Below, piece by piece: positions 35,976 through 45,739 of a stretch of 64,000 bases of DNA (its first letter is position 1; the number at the start of each line of letters is the position of its first letter). Origin of the DNA: Vibrio vulnificus NBRC 15645 = ATCC 27562 (GTDB taxonomy: Bacteria; Pseudomonadota; Gammaproteobacteria; Enterobacterales; Vibrionaceae); NCBI RefSeq assembly GCF_002224265.1, contig NZ_CP012881.1, positions 558,001 through 622,000 of the forward strand, read 5' to 3'. The position numbers were made by a program, and so were the translations under genes. The notes beneath the pieces are model-generated. The model was given only the letters and a program-made list of their open reading frames with translations. It did not search any database and was not told where the DNA came from.

Positions 35976-36638
35976 ATGTCTCACTCTCCAGACCTAAAAG
36001 GTAGCAGCTTTACGTTATCGGTTCTGCACCTTTGCAACAACTCGGTCGACACGGCTATCGAATTTGTCCAAGAAAAAGTTGAGCAAGCGCCCGCTTTTTT
36101 CGCGGCTGCACCTGTTGTGATCAATATCGCCAACGTTGAAGGCGACCTCGATTTTGTCGCGCTAAAACAAGGCATATCACAAGCCGGTTTTATTCCTGTT
36201 GGCATTACTGGAGCTAAAGATAAACGAACCCAGAATCTGGCTTCCGATGCTGGGTTTGCCATCATGTCGGCCAGCAAATCGCCAACGCAGGCTCCTGCAA
36301 AGATGGCTCCGACCAAAATTGTTCGCACCCCTATTCGTTCTGGCCAGCAAATTTACGCTAAAGACGGGGATTTGGTCATTCTTAGTCACGTCAGTGCGGG
36401 GGCCGAAGTTATCGCCGATGGATCGATCCATATTCACGGCACCTTACGTGGCCGAGCGATTGCCGGGGCAAGCGGCCAAAAGGAAGCACGAATTATTTGC
36501 CATGACTTGCAAGCAGAGCTGATCTCAATTGCGGGCAACTACTGGCTCAGTGACCAAATTGAACGCCAATTTTGGCAGCAAAAAGTGATGTTGAGCTTGG
36601 TGGACGAATCACTCCATCTCGAAGCGCTCACTCAGTAA
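35976..36638 (+). CDS. minC: Septum site-determining protein MinC
   Basis: This 220-residue FtsZ antagonist has an N-terminal domain that shortens FtsZ polymers (residues about 8-110), a linker containing the Pro/Ala-rich [10 protein letters not shown], and a C-terminal beta-helix (about 120-215, with [20 protein letters not shown] and [13 protein letters not shown]) that binds MinD and FtsZ tails. It is the first gene of minCDE; minD follows after 22 bp with its own AAAGGA ribosome site. Confidence 0.97.
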   Translation: MSHSPDLKGSSFTLSVLHLCNNSVDTAIEFVQEKVEQAPAFFAAAPVVINIANVEGDLDFVALKQGISQAGFIPVGITGAKDKRTQNLASDAGFAIMSASKSPTQAPAKMAPTKIVRTPIRSGQQIYAKDGDLVILSHVSAGAEVIADGSIHIHGTLRGRAIAGASGQKEARIICHDLQAELISIAGNYWLSDQIERQFWQQKVMLSLVDESLHLEALTQ

Positions 36639-36660
36639 AGAATTAAAAGGAAATCACACA

Positions 36661-37473
36661 ATGGCACGCATTATTGTTGTTACTTCGGGTAAAGGCGGGG
36701 TTGGCAAAACCACGTCCAGCGCCGCGATTGCTTCAGGCCTTGCGCTGAAAGGAAAAAAGACAGCGGTTATCGATTTTGATATCGGCCTACGTAACCTAGA
36801 TTTGATCATGGGCTGTGAACGTCGTGTGGTCTATGACTTTGTTAACGTGATTAATGGCGAAGCGACGCTCAATCAGGCGATGATCAAAGACAAACGCGTC
36901 GACAACTTATTCATTTTGCCCGCTTCTCAAACGCGCGATAAAGATGCGTTGACCAAAGAAGGGGTCAAACGTGTGTTGGATGAGCTCGATGAGATGGGCT
37001 TTGATTTTGTCATCTGTGATTCACCAGCGGGCATCGAGCAAGGTGCGTTAATGGCGCTATACTTTGCAGATGAAGCAATTGTCACCACTAACCCAGAAGT
37101 CTCTTCTGTGCGAGATTCAGACCGTATCTTGGGGATTTTGGATTCGAAATCTCTGCGTGCAGAACAAGGGCTTGAGCCGGTCAAGCAGCATCTCTTGTTG
37201 ACCCGTTACAATCCTGCTCGCGTGAATCTTGGCGAAATGCTGAGCGTTGAAGACGTCGAAGAAATTCTGCATATTTCTCTGCTTGGTGTCATTCCTGAGA
37301 GCCAAGCGGTACTGAATGCTTCGAACAAAGGCGTGCCCGTGATTTTTGATGAAAACACCGATGCTGGCATGGCCTATTCAGACACAGTTGATCGCCTACT
37401 GGGTAATCAAGTGGATTTTCGTTTCCTTACTGAGGAGAAGAAAGGACTGTTTAAACGACTGTTTGGAGGCTAA
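36661..37473 (+). CDS. minD: Septum site-determining ATPase MinD
   Basis: This 270-residue ParA/MinD-family ATPase has the deviant Walker A motif [18 protein letters not shown] at residues 9-26, switch motifs [11 protein letters not shown] and CDSPAGIE, and a C-terminal amphipathic membrane-targeting helix ([13 protein letters not shown]). ATP-bound dimers bind the membrane, recruit MinC and oscillate with MinE. It is translated between minC and minE, with minE 2 bp after its stop codon. Confidence 0.98.
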   Translation: MARIIVVTSGKGGVGKTTSSAAIASGLALKGKKTAVIDFDIGLRNLDLIMGCERRVVYDFVNVINGEATLNQAMIKDKRVDNLFILPASQTRDKDALTKEGVKRVLDELDEMGFDFVICDSPAGIEQGALMALYFADEAIVTTNPEVSSVRDSDRILGILDSKSLRAEQGLEPVKQHLLLTRYNPARVNLGEMLSVEDVEEILHISLLGVIPESQAVLNASNKGVPVIFDENTDAGMAYSDTVDRLLGNQVDFRFLTEEKKGLFKRLFGG

Positions 37474-37475
37474 AT

Positions 37476-37739
37476 ATGTCACTGCTTGAGTTTTTCCGCC
37501 CACAAAAAAAGACCTCTGCAAGCCTCGCTAAAGAGCGTTTACAGATCATCGTCGCCGAGCGCCGCAGCCAAAATGATCCTGCGCCTTCATACTTGCCACA
37601 GCTGAAAGAAGACATTCTTAAGGTAATCAGCAAATACGTTGCGATTGATCCGTCGATGGTCGATCTCACATTTGAGCATAAAGATGACGACATTTCCGTC
37701 TTGGAATTGAACGTGAAACTACCAGACGAAGAAAAGTAA
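37476..37739 (+). CDS. minE: Cell division topological specificity factor MinE
   Basis: This 87-residue protein has the N-terminal membrane-binding start MSLLEFFRP, the anti-MinCD helix [17 protein letters not shown] (13-32) and the C-terminal topological specificity domain. It stimulates MinD ATPase and drives pole-to-pole oscillation. It is the last gene of the minCDE operon, and a terminator follows 22 bp later. Confidence 0.97.
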   Translation: MSLLEFFRPQKKTSASLAKERLQIIVAERRSQNDPAPSYLPQLKEDILKVISKYVAIDPSMVDLTFEHKDDDISVLELNVKLPDEEK

Positions 37740-37760
37740 CCTCTCTTTCATCGGATAGAA

Positions 37761-37788
37761 AAACAGACGGCTGAGACCGTCTGTTTTT
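37761..37788. terminator. Bidirectional terminator between minE and rnd
   Basis: A perfect 10-bp stem AAACAGACGG/CCGTCTGTTT with a 6-nt loop is flanked by T-runs in both directions. It serves the convergent minCDE and rnd transcripts. Confidence 0.9.
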
Positions 37789-37821
37789 ATTTATCCATAA
37801 AGCAAATGCTTCTAGCGTGCT

Positions 37822-38937
37822 CTAAATTAGTTTGTTCATTTTTTCGCCCAGAATGTCTAAGCGCCAACCTTGCATCAAATCTGGCAGACGATTTTGATCG
37901 CGCTGATGTTTCCATACCCAACTGATCAAGTGATTAGTCTGCTTCTTCGATGCTAAAAACTCGCTCGCTAAACCTGTCGCTTTTGACGCGCGAGTGACTT
38001 CATCTTTGAGTTTTTTGAACAACTGTTTATAGCCCGGCAAATCCATCAAGCGTTCAATTGGCGCTGGATAATCTTCAGGGTCCGTCTCACGCGCCGACTT
38101 CACCATCGCAGCAATTCGATTGCCATGACGCTGTACTGAGCGAACATCCATCCCCTCTTCTTCCATGCGCTTAAAACTGGTTAACCCTAAACGAGCCACC
38201 GTGAGTAAGTCGTGTTCTTTGAAAACAAAGTTCAACGCTAAGTCGCGACGAATCGCCTCTTGCATACGCCAAGTCGCAAGCGGTTTGAGTATTGCAAGCT
38301 CTCTTGGCTTAAGCTGCCAAGCCCCTTTTATATCGAGGTACGCCTCTTCGACATTCGGCGTTTTTACGCGCTTGCTTGCTTGCAGTTCGCTCTCTTGTTG
38401 AGCCGCTTGCCACCAGCCCGCTGCCATCACTTTTTCCAACAAGATGTCGTACAGCGGCAGCAAGTAGTGAACATCTGCCGCGGCGTATTCAAGCTGTTTG
38501 TCACTCAGAGGACGAGCCAACCAGTCTGTACGCGACTCACTCTTATCCAGTTCCACGTTAAGGTACTGCTCTACCAATGCAGCAAAGCCCGTCGATAGAC
38601 CGTGCCCCAAAAACGCAGCCATGATTTGCGTGTCCACCATCGGCGCCGGAATCGTGCCAAATGCATTATGAAACACTTCCAGATCTTCGCCACATGCATG
38701 CAGAACTTTCATTACCGAGGCATCGTTAAGTAACTCAGCGAACGCACTCATATCAGTCAGAACCGTCGGATCAATCAGCGAGAGGGAGTCACCATCAAAA
38801 AGCTGAATTAAGCCCAATTGTGGGTAATACGTTCGGGTGCGGACAAACTCAGTATCCAACATCACAACGTCTGCTTCTCGCGCTTTACTGCATACCCTAA
38901 CTAGGTCTTGGTTTTCGGTAATAATTTGGTAATTCAC
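37822..38937 (-). CDS. rnd: Ribonuclease D
   Basis: The start GTG at 38937 is chosen because the product then begins MNYQIITENQDL like other RNase D proteins; upstream in-frame codons add an unrelated 19 residues. The 371-residue protein has the DEDD exonuclease domain (MLDTEFVRTRTYYP, LHACGEDLEVF, YAAADVHYLLPLY) followed by HRDC domains (KPLATWRMQEAIRRD and beyond). It trims tRNA 3' ends. It lies downstream of fadD on the same strand, as in E. coli. Confidence 0.93.
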   Translation of the reverse strand: MNYQIITENQDLVRVCSKAREADVVMLDTEFVRTRTYYPQLGLIQLFDGDSLSLIDPTVLTDMSAFAELLNDASVMKVLHACGEDLEVFHNAFGTIPAPMVDTQIMAAFLGHGLSTGFAALVEQYLNVELDKSESRTDWLARPLSDKQLEYAAADVHYLLPLYDILLEKVMAAGWWQAAQQESELQASKRVKTPNVEEAYLDIKGAWQLKPRELAILKPLATWRMQEAIRRDLALNFVFKEHDLLTVARLGLTSFKRMEEEGMDVRSVQRHGNRIAAMVKSARETDPEDYPAPIERLMDLPGYKQLFKKLKDEVTRASKATGLASEFLASKKQTNHLISWVWKHQRDQNRLPDLMQGWRLDILGEKMNKLI

Positions 38938-38964
38938 TCGTCTCTCGCTATCGCTTTGAAAATA

Positions 38965-38997
38965 AAAATGCCAGCCTTGGAATTCGGCTGGCATTTT
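38965..38997 (-). terminator. Terminator of fadD
   Basis: The 12-bp perfect stem AAAATGCCAGCC/GGCTGGCATTTT with a 9-nt loop, followed on the minus strand by TATTTTC, lies 28 bp after fadD and just before rnd. Confidence 0.8.
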
Positions 38998-39024
38998 AAC
39001 ACTCTTCGTGACACTTTGCGCGGC

Positions 39025-40722
39025 TTACGCTGCCTCATTCTCTTTGGCAAGCTTAGCATCATTTTCATCGCGTAATACGCGACGCAAAATCTTACCAACG
39101 TTGGTTTTCGGCAGATCTTCACGGAACTCAATCAACTTCGGCACTTTATAGCCCGTCAAGTGCTGACGACAGTGGCTGATGATTTCTTCTTTGGTTAGGC
39201 TTGGGTCACGCTTAACCACATAAATCTTAACCAATTCACCAGACACTTCGTGTGGCTGACCGATGGCCGCCACTTCAAGGACTTTGCCGTGCAGCGCAAC
39301 CACATCTTCGATCTCGTTAGGATAAACGTTGAAACCAGACACCAAAATCATATCTTTCTTGCGATCAACAATGTGCAAGAAACCATCTTCATCGAATTTG
39401 ACGATATCGCCAGTCGATAACCAGCCCTCGCTGTTGATCACTTCTTTGGTCGCTTCAGGACGCTGCCAATAGCCTTGCATCACCTGAGGACCACGCACCT
39501 GCAGCTCACCCGTTTCCGTGTTAGCTAACGCTTCACCTTCATCGTTGATAATACGAACTTCGGTTGAAGGTACTGGCAGACCAATTGAACCATTGTAATC
39601 GACAAGGTCATGTGGATACGCAGCAACGAGTGGAGAACACTCGGTTAAACCGTAACCTTCGAGAAGGTAACAACCTGTGGTTTTCTTCCATTTATCCGCC
39701 ACCGCACGTTGAACAGCCATACCACCGCCAACCGCCAGTTTAAGATGGCTGAAGTTCAGCTCATGGAAATCTTCATTATTGACCAGCGCGTTAAACAGCG
39801 TGTTTACCCCGGTAATGGCGGTGAATGGGTATTTTTGCAACTCTTTAACAAACCCTGGAATATCGCGAGGGTTGGTGATCAATAGGTTGCGGCCACCCAT
39901 TTCAATGAACAGCAAGCAGTTCACCGTCAATGCAAATACGTGATACAGCGGCAGCGCAGTCACCACAAGCTCACGGCCAGGCTGAAGAACCGGACCATAC
40001 ATGCCTTTGGCTTGCATCACGTTAGCAATCATATTGCGATGAGTAAGGATTGCACCTTTCGCGACGCCAGTGGTACCACCAGTGTATTGCAAGAACGCAA
40101 TGTCATCGCCAGTCATAAAGGGTTTGACGTACTGAAGACGACGGCCTTTGTGCAAGGCTTTACGCATCGAGATGGCCCCAGGCAGATCGTACTTTGGTAC
40201 CATGCCTTTGACGTACTTCACGACGAAATCAACGATGGTGCCTTTCGCACGAGGCAGCATTTGACCTAGGCTGGTGAGCACCACGTGTTTCACTGGCGTA
40301 TTTTCAACAATTTGCTCTAGCGTATTGGCAAAGTTTGACACAATAACAATCGCAGCTGCACCAGAGTCATTCAACTGATGTTCTAGTTCACGTGGTGTGT
40401 AGAGCGGGTTAACGTTTACCGCGATACAGCCCGCACGCAACACGCCAAACAGCGCCACTGGATATTGCAGCAGGTTTGGCATCATGAGTGCCACTCTGTC
40501 GCCTTTTTTCAGCTTAAGATCATTTTGTAGATACGCAGCAAACGCACGGCTACGCTCTTCCAACTTGCGAAAGGTCATCACCGAACCCATGTTCATAAAT
40601 GCAGGTTGGTCGGCGTATTTCTGTACTGATTGCTCAAACATTTCGACCAGTGATTCATACTGATCAGGGTTGATGGTTTCAGGTACGTCAGATGGATAAC
40701 GTGAAAGCCATGGTTTTTCCAC
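39025..40722 (-). CDS. fadD: Long-chain fatty acyl-CoA synthetase FadD
   Basis: This 565-residue ANL enzyme starts at GTG with GAGGAG seven bases upstream. Motifs are the P-loop [14 protein letters not shown] at about 213, YGLTECSP at about 358, the TGD segment [11 protein letters not shown], and the FACS signature around [20 protein letters not shown]. It activates fatty acids to CoA esters during uptake for beta-oxidation. The order slp-fadD-rnd is the same as in E. coli, apart from the alpha/beta hydrolase between slp and fadD. Confidence 0.97.
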   Translation of the reverse strand: MEKPWLSRYPSDVPETINPDQYESLVEMFEQSVQKYADQPAFMNMGSVMTFRKLEERSRAFAAYLQNDLKLKKGDRVALMMPNLLQYPVALFGVLRAGCIAVNVNPLYTPRELEHQLNDSGAAAIVIVSNFANTLEQIVENTPVKHVVLTSLGQMLPRAKGTIVDFVVKYVKGMVPKYDLPGAISMRKALHKGRRLQYVKPFMTGDDIAFLQYTGGTTGVAKGAILTHRNMIANVMQAKGMYGPVLQPGRELVVTALPLYHVFALTVNCLLFIEMGGRNLLITNPRDIPGFVKELQKYPFTAITGVNTLFNALVNNEDFHELNFSHLKLAVGGGMAVQRAVADKWKKTTGCYLLEGYGLTECSPLVAAYPHDLVDYNGSIGLPVPSTEVRIINDEGEALANTETGELQVRGPQVMQGYWQRPEATKEVINSEGWLSTGDIVKFDEDGFLHIVDRKKDMILVSGFNVYPNEIEDVVALHGKVLEVAAIGQPHEVSGELVKIYVVKRDPSLTKEEIISHCRQHLTGYKVPKLIEFREDLPKTNVGKILRRVLRDENDAKLAKENEAA

Positions 40723-40843
40723 GATGTTACTCCTCGTTTAAAGCTGGCCTACGCAAGAGAAGCTTGCGAGATAGCGTCCTTTTTATTTGTTCACTATTAC
40801 AGCACAGCAGGCATGCTTGAGCACGAAACTCTCAAACACTTGT

Positions 40844-41698
40844 TTAAATTTTGTTAACTACTCCAAGAATTCGCATTGCGACCTCGAGTGATTGCTCTAA
40901 GTGACAGTGATGACCGCCTTGCACTGTCTCAATTTGGGCTGGATTTTTCGCATTTAAGTGACTGATATCCTTAAGCTCACGAAATCCATTTTCGCCTAAT
41001 ATGATCAGATGAAAACAGGAAATTTGGTCTAAAATCGTTTCGGCATGTTTCTGAGACAATCGATAGAGCGAATCACACTTGAGTTTCGCATCATGTCGCC
41101 ATTGCCACACACCGTGCTGCTGAACAACACCACGCTCGACAATCGGTCTCAATAAATCCGCAGAAAGCTGATTAGCGGTTGAACGAAGCGTTAATGCTTC
41201 TTCCAAACTATTAAGATTACGGGAGGGTTTCACACGCAAACGATTACGGCTGAGTACCCCTTGCCTGAGCCTTTCAACCGCCTTTTGCGGGGCTTCAGCC
41301 AAAGGCCCGTAACCTTCTATCTGAACCAGAGCTGTCACTTGTTCAGGAAAGGCCGCACTATAACAACTTGCAATCAAAGCACCAAGTGAATGGCCTACTA
41401 GCAGCAGTTTATTTGGCGATAAAACACGCAAAAACTGATAAACGTCATCGATGTAATCGTGGAATGGATAAAAGTTGTCCACGGATTTGTGAGATGAGTA
41501 TCCATGCCCCGGCAAATCAAATGCACAGAGGTGAAGCTCTGGTGCTCTTTGGTGGAGATGCTCGATGACAGACTGGAAACTGGCGGCGTTATCTAACCAG
41601 CCATGAAGAAAAACGACTGATAAATCAGCCGTTTTCGAATCACCATACTCGATTGCAGCCAGCGTTCCACTGGCGATAGCATAACGCGTCTCACGCAT
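40844..41698 (-). CDS. Alpha/beta hydrolase
   Basis: This 284-residue protein has the alpha/beta hydrolase fold: oxyanion region VVFLHGWLDNAASF (about 27-40), the nucleophile elbow LLVGHSLGALIAS (Ser108 region) and a C-terminal His in QGGHHCHLEQS. The catalytic acid is not certain. The substrate is unknown; serine hydrolases of this type act on esters or epoxides. It overlaps slp by one base and precedes fadD, so a role in lipid or ester turnover is possible. Confidence 0.88.
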   Translation of the reverse strand: MRETRYAIASGTLAAIEYGDSKTADLSVVFLHGWLDNAASFQSVIEHLHQRAPELHLCAFDLPGHGYSSHKSVDNFYPFHDYIDDVYQFLRVLSPNKLLLVGHSLGALIASCYSAAFPEQVTALVQIEGYGPLAEAPQKAVERLRQGVLSRNRLRVKPSRNLNSLEEALTLRSTANQLSADLLRPIVERGVVQQHGVWQWRHDAKLKCDSLYRLSQKHAETILDQISCFHLIILGENGFRELKDISHLNAKNPAQIETVQGGHHCHLEQSLEVAMRILGVVNKI

Positions 41699-42252
41699 TA
41701 TTTAACATCTTGAATGATTTTTCCGTCACGCGGGAAATCGCGCATTTGTCGGCAAGTAATCGAATAACACGGGTAGAGGTAGCTTGAAGTGTCATACACT
41801 CTCACTCGCTCTTCGATAGTCCAAAGGCGATAACCGTAGCTCTTCACCACAGGAAAAACGTAATCATACTCGCCGATTTTGCCTTGCTCTTCCCCTGCAG
41901 CAGTGCCGACAACGGTAATCAAACGTCCTTGACTAAACGCAACGGGCTCTAAGTAGCCCTCAAGGTAGGCAACAAAACGTCCATTGGGTTCTTGGCTAAT
42001 GTCGGGCTTTCCGTTTTTATCGATCGGCAAGTTAACAATTTCAATGCGCGTTTTGTCTTTGAGATTGTCCACTTTAGCAATCACGCCACCCAAACGAACA
42101 TCTTGCGTCACCATGCCTTGGCTTTCTGCAAAGATTTTATAATCCGTTAGCACTTCTTGGTTTTGCGCCGTCAGCTCTTGTGGGAGAGAACTACACGCCG
42201 CCAAGCCGAGCAAAGCGATCATTGCGAAAAGAGAGCGAACCGTTTTCTTCAT
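41698..42252 (-). CDS. slp: Slp-family outer membrane lipoprotein
   Basis: This 184-residue protein has a lipoprotein signal (MKKTVRSLFAMIALLGLAAC, Cys20). The mature sequence has the Slp family features (VRLGGVIAKVDNLKDKTRIE, GRFVAYLEGYLEPVAFSQGR). E. coli has two members, slp and yeaY; the gene order next to fadD and tsaB equals yeaY. Slp proteins rise in starvation and stationary phase. It has one-base overlap with the downstream hydrolase. Confidence 0.9.
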   Translation of the reverse strand: MKKTVRSLFAMIALLGLAACSSLPQELTAQNQEVLTDYKIFAESQGMVTQDVRLGGVIAKVDNLKDKTRIEIVNLPIDKNGKPDISQEPNGRFVAYLEGYLEPVAFSQGRLITVVGTAAGEEQGKIGEYDYVFPVVKSYGYRLWTIEERVRVYDTSSYLYPCYSITCRQMRDFPRDGKIIQDVK

Positions 42253-42293
42253 TATTTACCTGCCTGTCTTCAGTCATCAAAGCAACAAAAGGG

Positions 42294-42599
42294 TCAAATG
42301 TAGATATCGACACCGAGCAACTGGGCAAGTTCCTCTCTTTTGGCTTGATTCATTACGTCCATGTATTCTTGCATTGCGCGTCGAGCATGACCTTCGGGAA
42401 GATCATACTGAATTTGCGCTTTATGAATGTCAGATTCTTTGACATTTTGGATGCTATGGGCAACAGCATTGGCTACCTTGGACGTTTGACCAACCGCTTG
42501 TTGCTGTTGGTTTTTCGCCACCTTACGCTTGTTGCTGCTTTTATTCGTCCGTTGCGTACCGGGAATAATCGCAGGAGGTAAACCGTTAATTGAAGCCAT
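42294..42599 (-). CDS. Conserved small protein of unknown function
   Basis: This 101-residue product has an N-terminal Pro/Asn/Lys/Gln-rich disordered part (with KVAKNQQQQAVGQ at about 26-38), then a helical C-terminal half that includes VKESDIHKAQIQYDLPEG and an ALGVDI-like end (LLGVDIYI). There is no signal peptide or membrane segment. It lies between tsaB and slp on the same strand, 25 bp after tsaB. The charged helical half could be a protein-binding module. Function not recognised. Confidence 0.7.
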   Translation of the reverse strand: MASINGLPPAIIPGTQRTNKSSNKRKVAKNQQQQAVGQTSKVANAVAHSIQNVKESDIHKAQIQYDLPEGHARRAMQEYMDVMNQAKREELAQLLGVDIYI

Positions 42600-42624
42600 C
42601 GCGTTCCATCACTTTAAGGGGGCG

Positions 42625-43326
42625 TTATTCACGCCCTGGTAATTTTTTCCAAGCCACGTTATCGCGCAGATAAACTGGGCTAGACTCTTCCACGGCGACC
42701 GTATTGCCCGCCGCAAGCTCATACTTAGCAAGGACAACAATATCTTGAGCATCAGGGTAAAGCACCTCACCCGCTTCGATGTTCAACGGCAAATTGGCTA
42801 AGCTTTCAACGTAGGCATCCCATCCTGTACCCGCACTTGTCCAGCTCTGTTGATCGGCCGTGATATTTTGTGCTAATTGCGCCGGAGGAATGACGCATTC
42901 CGCATCCACGGCAAGCCAACTGCCATCTTGCTGACGCTGGTAGCGTCCCCAATAGACTTCATCCATACGCGCATCAATCGCCGCCACCACCGAGGTCGCT
43001 CCGTGTACACGGAATGAACCTTGCGCCATCGCTGCCAGTGTTGAAATGCCAATCATTGGCAAATCCGCACCGAATGCTAAACCTTGTGCAATACCGATGC
43101 CAATTCGCACGCCAGTAAAACTGCCAGGACCACGACCAAAAGCAAGCGCATCTAAATCGGTCAGTTTCAATCCAGCTTGTTGCAACACCTCTTCCACCAT
43201 AGGGAGCACTTTTTTGGTGTGGTCACGCGGGGCCACTTCGCTACGTGAAAAGACTTGGTCGCCGACTAAAAGGGCGACTGAACAGTTTTCGGTTGCGGTG
43301 TCGATAGCAAGAATTTTAGCGCTCAT
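42625..43326 (-). CDS. tsaB: tRNA t6A37 synthesis protein TsaB
   Basis: This 233-residue ASKHA-fold protein begins [19 protein letters not shown] and has the conserved [20 protein letters not shown] segment (about 60-79). It partners TsaD, TsaE and TsaC in adding threonylcarbamoyl to A37 of ANN-decoding tRNAs. It starts directly after the yoaA stop codon, the same pairing as yoaA-tsaB in E. coli. Confidence 0.96.
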   Translation of the reverse strand: MSAKILAIDTATENCSVALLVGDQVFSRSEVAPRDHTKKVLPMVEEVLQQAGLKLTDLDALAFGRGPGSFTGVRIGIGIAQGLAFGADLPMIGISTLAAMAQGSFRVHGATSVVAAIDARMDEVYWGRYQRQQDGSWLAVDAECVIPPAQLAQNITADQQSWTSAGTGWDAYVESLANLPLNIEAGEVLYPDAQDIVVLAKYELAAGNTVAVEESSPVYLRDNVAWKKLPGRE

Positions 43327-45246
43327 TCAGTTCTCTGTTTGTTCTGTTAGAAATTGTTGAATCAAATCCAAATCACGGGTTCTTGGGATCGGAGGTAAAC
43401 TGGCAAGAAAAATGCCGCCGTACTCTCTTGTGACCAAGCGGTTGTCACAGATGATTAACGCCCCGCGATCTTTTTGATCTCGAATCAGACGCCCTACCCC
43501 TTGTTTAAGCGTAATGACTGCATCAGGCAGTTGTACTTGCTCAAACGGCTCTCCTCCTCGCAATCGACAATCTTCGATACGAGCTTTGAGTAGCGGGTCA
43601 TCTGGTGATGTAAAAGGAAGTTTGTCGATGATAACACAGCTTAAGGCGTCACCTCTAACATCGATTCCTTCCCAAAAAGCGCCAGTGGCCACCAGCAAGG
43701 CATTCCCCAACTCCATAAATTCAGCGAGCGTGCGCTGTTTGCTCATCTCGCCTTGCAATAAAACGGGCAAGCCTAAAACCTCGCGAAAACGCTCGCCTAA
43801 TTCACGCATCATCGAATGTGAAGTACAGAGGAAGAAACAGCGCCCTTGATTGGATTCAATCACCGGTGCCAACATGCTCACCAGTTTTTGCGCCAAACCT
43901 GGGCTATTGGGCTCTGGTAGATAGCGAGGGACGCACAATCGCGCCTGCTCGGCATAATCAAATGGACTTGGCAATGAGAATTGCTTTAGCGGCTTTAAGC
44001 CTAAGCGGTCGGTAAAATGACTAAAATCGTCCCCCACCGCCAACGTGGCAGAGGTGAAGATCCACGCGCCCTGTTTGATCTCTATTTGCTCATGAAATTT
44101 GTCTGCAACAGAGAGCGGTGTGATGTGCAATGTAAAATGGCGCGGCGAGGTATCAAACCAGTATGAATAGCCCGTGATGCTAGTGTCACACACTCGTTCT
44201 AAACGACCTTTAATAAGGTTAGCGCGCTCAAACGCCACATCAAGCAATTGGCAACGACCTAACGCGAGCTTGAGTACGTCGATGGTCAAATCCAACGCAT
44301 CCACCAAGCGATCCACTTCGCGCTTGATGGATGGCGACTGTACGGCATCACGCCAATTGCCACGAAAGCCGGGCTCACCCAGCACAATGCGCATATCCAT
44401 TGCAGTTTGGGCTAATTTTTCCCCTACTTTTTGCAGCTGACGCATGTCTTTCACTTCCGTGCGATAGGCAATTTCAATGTCTTTGGCCAAATCGAGAATC
44501 TGGCGGCTGGAGAGTGACTGACCAAAATATTCGCTCGCAATATCAGGCAGTTGATGCGCCTCATCAAAAATAAACACATCCGCTTCGGGGATCAGCTCAC
44601 CAAAACCTGTCTCTTTGATCGCCAGATCGGCAAGAAAAAGGTGATGGTTCACCACCACCACATCGGCATCTAGCGCTTTTTTTCGCGCTTTTAACACAAA
44701 GCAATCTTGGTAACTTGGACAATCTTTGCCTAAGCAGTTGTCATTGGTTGACGTGATGGTGGGAATGATCATGCTGTCTTCTGGCAACTCTTCACAATCA
44801 CCCAAGTCGCCCGTTTTGGTTTCCGAAGACCAACTGCGCACTTTGACCAATTGGCTTAATGAAGTGGAATCCGCTTCATTGTGATGCACTTCAACCATTT
44901 GTCGGCTTAAACGCTCTAAACACAAATAGTTGGAGCGGCCTTTCAGTAACGCAACTTGTCCAAAAAAGCCCAACGCATCGGTCATCAATGGCAAATCACG
45001 ATGAAAAAGCTGTTCTTGCAAGTTTTTCGAACCAGTAGAAATGATGACCTTTTTACCACTCAGAAGAGCTGGCACCAGATAGGCGAAGGTTTTGCCGGTT
45101 CCGGTCCCCGCTTCAACCACGAGCTGTGTTTGCTGTTGGATCGCCTCGGCGACCGCTTCGGCCATATCGACCTGAGGTTGACGAGCTTGAAAGCCCGGAA
45201 TGGCCTTGCCTAAAGCACCTTTGGAAGAAAACGTTTTTGCTATCAT
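43327..45246 (-). CDS. yoaA: ATP-dependent DNA helicase YoaA (DinG/XPD family)
   Basis: This 639-residue superfamily 2 helicase has Walker A VVEAGTGTGKTFAYLVPAL at about 40-58, DEAHQLP (Walker B) at about 229, and C-terminal motifs including FWEGIDVRGD and QGVGRLIRD. Four Cys around 109-175 (SNYLCLERL, and later NDNCLGKDCPSYQDCF) are placed as in iron-sulfur cluster helicases of the XPD type. YoaA works with the polymerase holoenzyme chi subunit in replication repair. tsaB follows without a gap. Confidence 0.93.
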   Translation of the reverse strand: MIAKTFSSKGALGKAIPGFQARQPQVDMAEAVAEAIQQQTQLVVEAGTGTGKTFAYLVPALLSGKKVIISTGSKNLQEQLFHRDLPLMTDALGFFGQVALLKGRSNYLCLERLSRQMVEVHHNEADSTSLSQLVKVRSWSSETKTGDLGDCEELPEDSMIIPTITSTNDNCLGKDCPSYQDCFVLKARKKALDADVVVVNHHLFLADLAIKETGFGELIPEADVFIFDEAHQLPDIASEYFGQSLSSRQILDLAKDIEIAYRTEVKDMRQLQKVGEKLAQTAMDMRIVLGEPGFRGNWRDAVQSPSIKREVDRLVDALDLTIDVLKLALGRCQLLDVAFERANLIKGRLERVCDTSITGYSYWFDTSPRHFTLHITPLSVADKFHEQIEIKQGAWIFTSATLAVGDDFSHFTDRLGLKPLKQFSLPSPFDYAEQARLCVPRYLPEPNSPGLAQKLVSMLAPVIESNQGRCFFLCTSHSMMRELGERFREVLGLPVLLQGEMSKQRTLAEFMELGNALLVATGAFWEGIDVRGDALSCVIIDKLPFTSPDDPLLKARIEDCRLRGGEPFEQVQLPDAVITLKQGVGRLIRDQKDRGALIICDNRLVTREYGGIFLASLPPIPRTRDLDLIQQFLTEQTEN

Positions 45247-45343
45247 TCTGTGTTCTGCTGAGGGGTCAGTGGCACAGATTATGTCAGGTTTGTCTTTTTG
45301 AGGCGAATCCCAATTGTCTTCGCCTCGGCAGGTATTTGGTCGG

Positions 45344-45544
45344 TTATTTGCGGTTTAAATAGCGTGCAAGCCACGCTGGGCCGGTAAATTGATCCTCTTC
45401 CCCTAAGATGGCCTTGGCCGCTTCGGCTGGAGAAGCTCGATTTTCCCAAAGTTCAGTAATGCGATCCTCATCTATTTCATGGTTACCGATCAGAGAGCTC
45501 ACTCTCTCTACATACAGTTTTCGAGCCAGTAGATCTTTGTCCAT
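45344..45544 (-). CDS. Small protein of unknown function
   Basis: The start ATG 45544 has GAGGTGGT four bases upstream and is better than the in-frame GTG at 45553. The product has 66 residues, is acidic, and contains MDKDLLARKLYVERVSSLIG and a WLARYLNRK end. No domain is recognised. It lies 98 bp upstream of yoaA on the same strand and is divergent from purU. A good ribosome site and clean ORF support it as real. Confidence 0.6.
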   Translation of the reverse strand: MDKDLLARKLYVERVSSLIGNHEIDEDRITELWENRASPAEAAKAILGEEDQFTGPAWLARYLNRK

Positions 45545-45739
45545 ATACACCACCTCTATGATTCTTATGAAGGCTCAATTCAGACAACGTCTCCAGCCAA
45601 ACGTTTTGCTGGAGAATTTGTTTGAAACCATCTTAATAATAGATTATCTATTAGGCCTGTATTGCGGTTTAGTTCACCGTTCGACGCCCAAACAATTATT
45701 CGCACCATAAAAAAAATAAATCACGGAAGTATCTCTAAT

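Noticed and set aside
45662..45739. 26-residue N-terminal extension of PurU
   Set aside because: The family length of 277 and the ACT domain start at the ATG at 45740; the extension is rich in Ser, Ile and Lys with no likeness.
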